A stretch of DNA of 9,933 nucleotides from Bdellovibrionales bacterium (lineage in GTDB: Bacteria; Bdellovibrionota; Bdellovibrionia; Bdellovibrionales; UBA1609): the NCBI GenBank assembly GCA_026648125.1, contig JAPKGD010000029.1, positions 1 through 9,933 on the forward strand. Direction: 5' to 3'. Below, in pieces: positions 6,105 to 9,933 of this stretch. The notes beneath the pieces were generated by a model. It had not been told where the DNA came from. It made no database searches and worked only from the letters and a program-made list of their open reading frames with translations. Position 1 is the first letter of the stretch. Every line of letters starts with the position of its first letter. The position numbers and the translations under genes were made by a program.

Positions 6105-8009
6105 ATGGAAACTGGGTTGGGGATAAAAAAGTGGATATTTGCAGCAGGCTTAGCTGCATTTTCTCTGAGCGCAATCGCAGATCGAGTGCCAGCGATGTTG
6201 CCGATCGTGACGAATGATCTGGACCTCGTAAAGCAAATGCCCCCTCCCCCCCGTCTCGATCAACCACTTCCGATCGACGGCCGAAGATTCCCACGCCTCT
6301 GGATTGGAACAATTCGTTGGGAGCAACCGATAGATCCAGTAAAGTTCGCTGTGAACTCCCGTCTATCACCTATCGCTGAGTATCGTTTTAACTTTCAGAT
6401 TATTCCCCAGCTAAGAACACCTGAAAATCGCTTTAAGAATTTACCAGAAGGCTATTACGTGCTTCGCATGACCATTTTAAGGCCTCTGGTCGCCGGAGAA
6501 GATGAGCCCATCAATGAGAAGAGTTTACCTGGCCACAGCTATTATCAACGCTATATTGCCGGGTCAGAGAGACTAGTCCAACTTACTCAAGGGGCAATAA
6601 AAGCCAACGTGGCGTTTCGCTTTCACTCCATTTCAGCAACGGCCATGAGAAACACACTTCTCATTCAGGTCCTTCCCGTTAAGGCCTCAAGTCTTAAAAG
6701 AGACAAGAATGGTTTAGTGGCGGCAGATTCAAGCTATGAGTTGGAACCTATCCCTAATTACCTCGCAAATGTGACTCGAATTCCGTTTATTCCTCGTTAC
6801 AGCTCTGGTTTGGCCACCCCCCCTACAGCAGTGACAACGGATGATATATCTCCTGAGGAATCCATCGATCTCGGTCTATTTAATCGTCAGGCGGATGAAT
6901 TTGTTCGTCAGCAGAAGAGTCTCCTCGTGGAGAAACTTAGCCCAAAAGAATTTGCTGAAAAAATGCAACTCCTCTATCTCGACTGGGAGAGTCGAGCTAT
7001 CGACAATGCTCTCAACCAGCCTAACATTAGGGTCTCGCCATCAAGTCTGCGATCCGCTCTCCAGGGGCTCCTCGAAGACAAAGACCAATCCTTAGAAGTG
7101 AAAGAAGAAGTCGCTAAGGGAATTTGTCCGCTCATTAACCTCGGTGTTGAAGTAGATCGAAGACTTCTGGGTGGAGCTGGAGATAAGAAAAAAATGGAAC
7201 AGTTACTCAGATGGAGTATGGTCCTTCGCTGTCTTACCAACGTCTCAAACGCATTTCAATTGAGCCAGCAGATTCATACCTACAAAGTGAGCGACTTCCA
7301 ATATGTTGAGGGAGCCCCCACCCGACTTGCCCTCATGGCCAACTTTGGTACAAACCGACAGAATTCGCTGGATACATTTTCAAGTTTTCAACAGGGCTTT
7401 AACCCCCTCGATATCAAAGGAATATTTCGGCTAGGCTATACCTACACAGTAAATGAGACCCGAAGCCGTTCAAAGCTTGAAGGGACTCTCGTATCTGGCG
7501 GAGCCGATCTCGACGTCCATCACTGGGATATGCAAATTAAAACTTCGGACTTTCAAGTTTGTGTCATCGTGCAGCCGTCTAAATCCGTTTGGGCTTTTGG
7601 TCAATTCAAGGGGCTCTACTTATGCTCCGAGCGAATTCAAAATCGCCCCTTGGAATTTCGAGAGCGCTATTATCACATTTTTCCATCGGTAGCGGCCTCG
7701 CCGACGATTGATACTTTCAATCCTAAGAATCAAATCGCAAACATGGTATTAAGAGGACAACGGGACTATTTCACCTTTCTCAAGTCTATTCATAGTTATA
7801 TTCGCCCCACTCATGAGCAGGGTCGAGATCCGAGCGATGAACTTCGCTCTGCACTCAATGTCTATCGAAGTACTCCCCCCGCTCTTGCTTCAATATTTAG
7901 TCGCCCCATTTCACTCTCAGGGGCAGAAACAGATGAGCGACTTCGTCAAGCCAACAATCCCTCTCTATGGGATCGTCTCATCCACCGGTATGATGATCGT
8001 ATCAATTAG
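6105..8009 (+). CDS. Exported protein of unknown function (signal peptide)
   Basis: The start is ATG 6105, four bases after a strong GAGGAGG. An upstream in-frame ATG at 6045 lacks a ribosome binding site and would bury the signal peptide. The 634-residue product begins with a basic n-region (GIKK), a hydrophobic core (WIFAAGLAAFSLSAIA) and a likely signal peptidase I cut after AIA-D at about residue 25. There is no lipobox. The mature protein begins with a Pro-rich linker (QMPPPPRLDQPLP), followed by a strand-rich part to about residue 230 (YRFNFQII, YYVLRMTIL). A helical, charged middle follows (about 255-400), then a C-terminal part with alternating polar/hydrophobic stretches (IFRLGYTYTVNE, FQVCVIVQ). 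It has four Cys. I know no family match. It is probably periplasmic or outer-membrane associated. Its stop codon directly abuts the stop of the convergent mgtE. Confidence 0.85.
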   Translation: METGLGIKKWIFAAGLAAFSLSAIADRVPAMLPIVTNDLDLVKQMPPPPRLDQPLPIDGRRFPRLWIGTIRWEQPIDPVKFAVNSRLSPIAEYRFNFQIIPQLRTPENRFKNLPEGYYVLRMTILRPLVAGEDEPINEKSLPGHSYYQRYIAGSERLVQLTQGAIKANVAFRFHSISATAMRNTLLIQVLPVKASSLKRDKNGLVAADSSYELEPIPNYLANVTRIPFIPRYSSGLATPPTAVTTDDISPEESIDLGLFNRQADEFVRQQKSLLVEKLSPKEFAEKMQLLYLDWESRAIDNALNQPNIRVSPSSLRSALQGLLEDKDQSLEVKEEVAKGICPLINLGVEVDRRLLGGAGDKKKMEQLLRWSMVLRCLTNVSNAFQLSQQIHTYKVSDFQYVEGAPTRLALMANFGTNRQNSLDTFSSFQQGFNPLDIKGIFRLGYTYTVNETRSRSKLEGTLVSGGADLDVHHWDMQIKTSDFQVCVIVQPSKSVWAFGQFKGLYLCSERIQNRPLEFRERYYHIFPSVAASPTIDTFNPKNQIANMVLRGQRDYFTFLKSIHSYIRPTHEQGRDPSDELRSALNVYRSTPPALASIFSRPISLSGAETDERLRQANNPSLWDRLIHRYDDRIN

Positions 8010-9335
8010 CTAGAGTAGGATTCCACTCAGAAACAGGCTGGCGGTTGAAAAATAAATAATCAAACCTGTCACATCGACCAATGTGGCCACAAAGGGAGCT
8101 GATGCAACCGCTGGATCCAATCCCACTCGATGTAAAACAAAAGGCAACATTGCCCCTGAAATCGATCCCCATAAAACAACCCCGACCAGGCTTACTGCCA
8201 CCGCAGACCCAATAAGAAAATAATGTTCCAAATAGCCCGAGTCCTTAATTGGCCAGAGAACTACCCGCAAAAGCCCTATGACTCCCAAAAATGCTCCCAA
8301 CGCCAATCCCGTCCGAAGCTCACGAACTAGAACTCGCCACCAATCTCTGAGCTGGATTTCTCTCAGCGCCAATGAGCGAATAATTAAGGTTGAGGCCTGA
8401 GAGCCGGCATTTCCGCCACTTGAAATAATGAGCGGAATAAATAATGCCAAAACAACGGCCTTCTGAATTTCATCTTCAAAATATCCCATGGCAGAGGCCG
8501 TCAGCAATTCTCCGGCAAAAAGTACGGTCAGCCAGACGCCGCGCTTGCGAACCATCTCAGAAAAACCAATTTTCAAATAAGGGGCATCCAAAGCCTGAGT
8601 ACCACCGAGTTTTTGAATATCTTCGGTGGCCTCTTCTTCGACAACAGTCACAATGTCATCGACCGTTACAATACCCTTCATCTGGCCGGTTTCCCCGAGC
8701 ACCGGCAGCGCGAGAAGGTCGTGCTGAGAAAATTGACGAGAGACTTCTTCCTGGTCCATGTCTTCGCGAACTGCAATCAGCTCCGTTTCCATCATGTCCC
8801 GAATCAGTTTATTGGGGGGCGCTACAAAAAGATCACGAAAGGATACGATACCCATGAGTCTTTGCCCCGCATCCAGCACATAGGCGTAGTAAATAATTTC
8901 GATGGGGTTACGGGCCTGGGCTCGGATGTAGCGAATCGCCTCTTCCACTGTCATATCAGGCCGCAAACGAATATACCGGGTATTCATAAGTCCCCCGGCA
9001 TCATCTTCTGCATAGGCTAAAAGGCCCATAACTTCATGGCGAGACTGCTCATCCAAGAGCTGGAGCGCCTCATTTCTCTGTTCAATCGGAAACAACTGCA
9101 CTAAATCCGCAGCATCATCTGGGGCAAGTAATCGAATCCAAGATCTCTTCTCAAGCGGAGAGAGCTCACTTAGAAGTTCATACTGGTCAGGGGCTGCAAG
9201 GTTTAGAAAGAGCTCTTCCGCATCAGTTCGCGGGAGCTGATTAAAATGGAGCTTACGCTCCTCGAGAGGAAGCGAGCTCCAATGCTCGATCAATGAAGTG
9301 ACCGAATTGACGTCGAGTTCCGCCGGGGTCTCCAT
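8010..9335 (-). CDS. mgtE: Magnesium transporter MgtE
   Basis: The 441-residue product has the full MgtE layout. An N-terminal superhelical domain (about 10-118) carries APDDAADL and ends in DDAGGLM. Two CBS domains follow (about 120-180 and 185-240, with GIVSFRDLF and GIVTVDDIV), then a connecting helix and five membrane segments (about 266-285, 293-313, 341-361, 372-393, 408-432). The family signature GGNAGSQASTL is at 307-317, and the pore-lining Asp of 'TLxDVTGLLIYF' is kept at about residue 421. In characterised MgtE, Mg2+ bound by the N and CBS domains closes the inner-membrane channel, so uptake is self-limiting. The start ATG 9335 is preferred because the TTG at 9371 falls in the T-run of an upstream terminator. 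That terminator, 40 bases upstream, leaves little room for a promoter. Confidence 0.95.
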   Translation of the reverse strand: METPAELDVNSVTSLIEHWSSLPLEERKLHFNQLPRTDAEELFLNLAAPDQYELLSELSPLEKRSWIRLLAPDDAADLVQLFPIEQRNEALQLLDEQSRHEVMGLLAYAEDDAGGLMNTRYIRLRPDMTVEEAIRYIRAQARNPIEIIYYAYVLDAGQRLMGIVSFRDLFVAPPNKLIRDMMETELIAVREDMDQEEVSRQFSQHDLLALPVLGETGQMKGIVTVDDIVTVVEEEATEDIQKLGGTQALDAPYLKIGFSEMVRKRGVWLTVLFAGELLTASAMGYFEDEIQKAVVLALFIPLIISSGGNAGSQASTLIIRSLALREIQLRDWWRVLVRELRTGLALGAFLGVIGLLRVVLWPIKDSGYLEHYFLIGSAVAVSLVGVVLWGSISGAMLPFVLHRVGLDPAVASAPFVATLVDVTGLIIYFSTASLFLSGILL

Positions 9336-9374
9336 CACAGCTTCCCATGTTAAAGTCCACCTTTTAGGCAAATT

Positions 9375-9410
9375 AAAAAAAGACGACTTGAGGAATTACC
9401 TCAAGTCGTC
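9375..9410 (-). terminator. Strong rho-independent terminator
   Basis: A perfect 12-bp stem (GACGACTTGAGG, 9382-9393, with its complement at 9399-9410), a 5-base loop and seven T on the minus strand (9375-9381) form a textbook intrinsic terminator. It lies 25 bases after the stop codon of the Pro-rich protein gene and 40 bases before mgtE on the same strand. Only a short A-tract follows in the other orientation, so it acts on the minus strand. Confidence 0.9.
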
Positions 9411-9434
9411 CTGTTTCACAATGTTAAACTTAGG

Positions 9435-9933
9435 TTATTGCTGAGTGAATCGACCACTCAGATAAGAGACCCTTCGCTCCCAACGGCATTGGTAGCCTGG
9501 AGGAGGGGGATTTCCCGGAGGTGGTCGATACCCTGGAGGCGGTCGACGTGGTGGTGGTGGACGTCGCTCGGGCGGTGGTGGCCTTGGCCCCGGTCTTGGC
9601 TCCGGTCGACGATCAGCGCGTTGCCAGCTGCAAATTCGCTCTTCCCACTCCTCCCGCACAATTGAAGCATCTAAGACAAATTGGCCGTCTTTTCGCGAGA
9701 CATCGAAGTGAATCGCCTTTCCTATTGCGCGAAAGCAATTTTCACTTTCTAAACGAAAGGAGACGCGCTCGAGCGCCAAAGATTTATCTTCATTTTCTCG
9801 AACCGACGCCGAAAGAACCTCTCCAAAAACAAACGTACAGGCCTGATCTTCTTGAGCGAAAAATTCAATTTTTGGCTTATTTCCTTCTAAGACATAGACC
9901 ATGCGATAATGTTCGCCAGCAAAAGAACCTAGG
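9435..9933 (-). CDS. Protein with Pro/Arg-rich C-terminal tail (5' end outside window)
   Basis: The frame is open to the right edge: ten more codons (LGSFAGEHYR) precede the first ATG at 9902, which has no ribosome binding site, so the true start is probably outside the window. The visible part has a roughly 95-residue domain with alternating strand-like segments (CTFVFGEVLSASV, LALERVSFRLESENCF, QFVLDASIV). A tail of about 40 residues holding 22 Pro with Arg, Gly and Tyr follows, then a short end (YQCRWERRVSYLSGRFTQQ). Four Cys are present, in keeping with disulfides in an exported protein, but the signal peptide cannot be seen. I do not recognise the family. A strong terminator follows, so this gene ends its transcription unit. 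Confidence 0.7.
   Translation of the reverse strand, partial: LGSFAGEHYRMVYVLEGNKPKIEFFAQEDQACTFVFGEVLSASVRENEDKSLALERVSFRLESENCFRAIGKAIHFDVSRKDGQFVLDASIVREEWEERICSWQRADRRPEPRPGPRPPPPERRPPPPRRPPPGYRPPPGNPPPPGYQCRWERRVSYLSGRFTQQ
9489..9611 (-). repeat. Low-complexity Pro/Arg/Gly-coding tract
   Basis: GGT/GGC/GGA-rich DNA on the plus strand encodes, on the minus strand, imperfect units such as RRPPPP, RRPPPGY, RPPPGN and PPPPGY. Such tracts change length easily by slippage and usually encode extended, disordered linkers that may cross or lie against the cell wall. Confidence 0.65.

Noticed and set aside
5987..6217. Plus-strand 76-codon frame ahead of the exported-protein gene
   Set aside because: It overlaps the signal-peptide gene in another frame, lacks a ribosome binding site and has shadow-like composition.
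8444..9020. Plus-strand reading frames of 135-137 codons opposite mgtE
   Set aside because: They are antisense to a well-conserved transporter gene, overlap each other and show no protein family features; they are frame shadows.
9336..9434. M-box type Mg2+ riboswitch ahead of mgtE
   Set aside because: The gap to the upstream gene is about 100 bases, shorter than a known M-box, and apart from the terminator hairpin no multi-helix aptamer can be seen.
1..9933. CRISPR array, toxin-antitoxin pair or defence island
   Set aside because: No regularly spaced repeats and no nuclease, toxin or known defence domains were seen; the recombinase is the only mobile-element gene in view.

Overview
The window most likely comes from a member of Bdellovibrionota (Bdellovibrio-like bacteria). 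The main reason is a TIGR02147-family regulator, a family known mostly from Bdellovibrio and Fibrobacter. Two large proteins without recognisable domains and moderate base composition fit this. The assignment is an inference; no marker gene fixes it.

Layout. Positions 1-972 hold the C-terminal part of a serine recombinase whose last codons run into the 3' end of a tRNA-Leu(CAG) gene on the opposite strand (951-1037). This looks like one end of an integrated element that used the tRNA as its attachment site, with the rest of the element lying left of the window. The tRNA has its own good promoter (1056-1084). Next come a TIGR02147 regulator (1117-1899, -) and a divergent class I SAM methyltransferase (2067-2909, +). 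Their 167-bp intergenic region carries a perfect 8-bp-arm palindrome that may be an operator. The methyltransferase converges on an RlmI-type 23S rRNA m5C methyltransferase (2906-4189, -), sharing the stop-codon tetranucleotide TTAA. Only 30 bp upstream of rlmI, and probably in the same operon, lies a gene for a two-pass membrane protein of unknown function (4220-5716, -).

After a roughly 330-bp non-coding stretch comes a gene for a 634-residue exported protein of unknown function (6105-8009, +). It has a clear signal peptide and a hairpin next to its ribosome binding site. It abuts, stop to stop, a magnesium transporter gene mgtE (8010-9335, -). Just upstream of mgtE is a strong intrinsic terminator (9375-9410). 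That terminator ends a gene running in from the right edge (9435-9933, -), whose product has a Cys-containing N-terminal part and a Pro/Arg-rich tail.

The genes do not form one pathway. The window reads as ordinary chromosome bordered on the left by a mobile element. The least explained items are the recombinase/tRNA junction, the palindrome between regulator and methyltransferase, the two large unknown proteins, and the tight convergent junctions that lack separate terminators. I found no CRISPR array, no rRNA, no insertion sequence and no recognisable new defence system.
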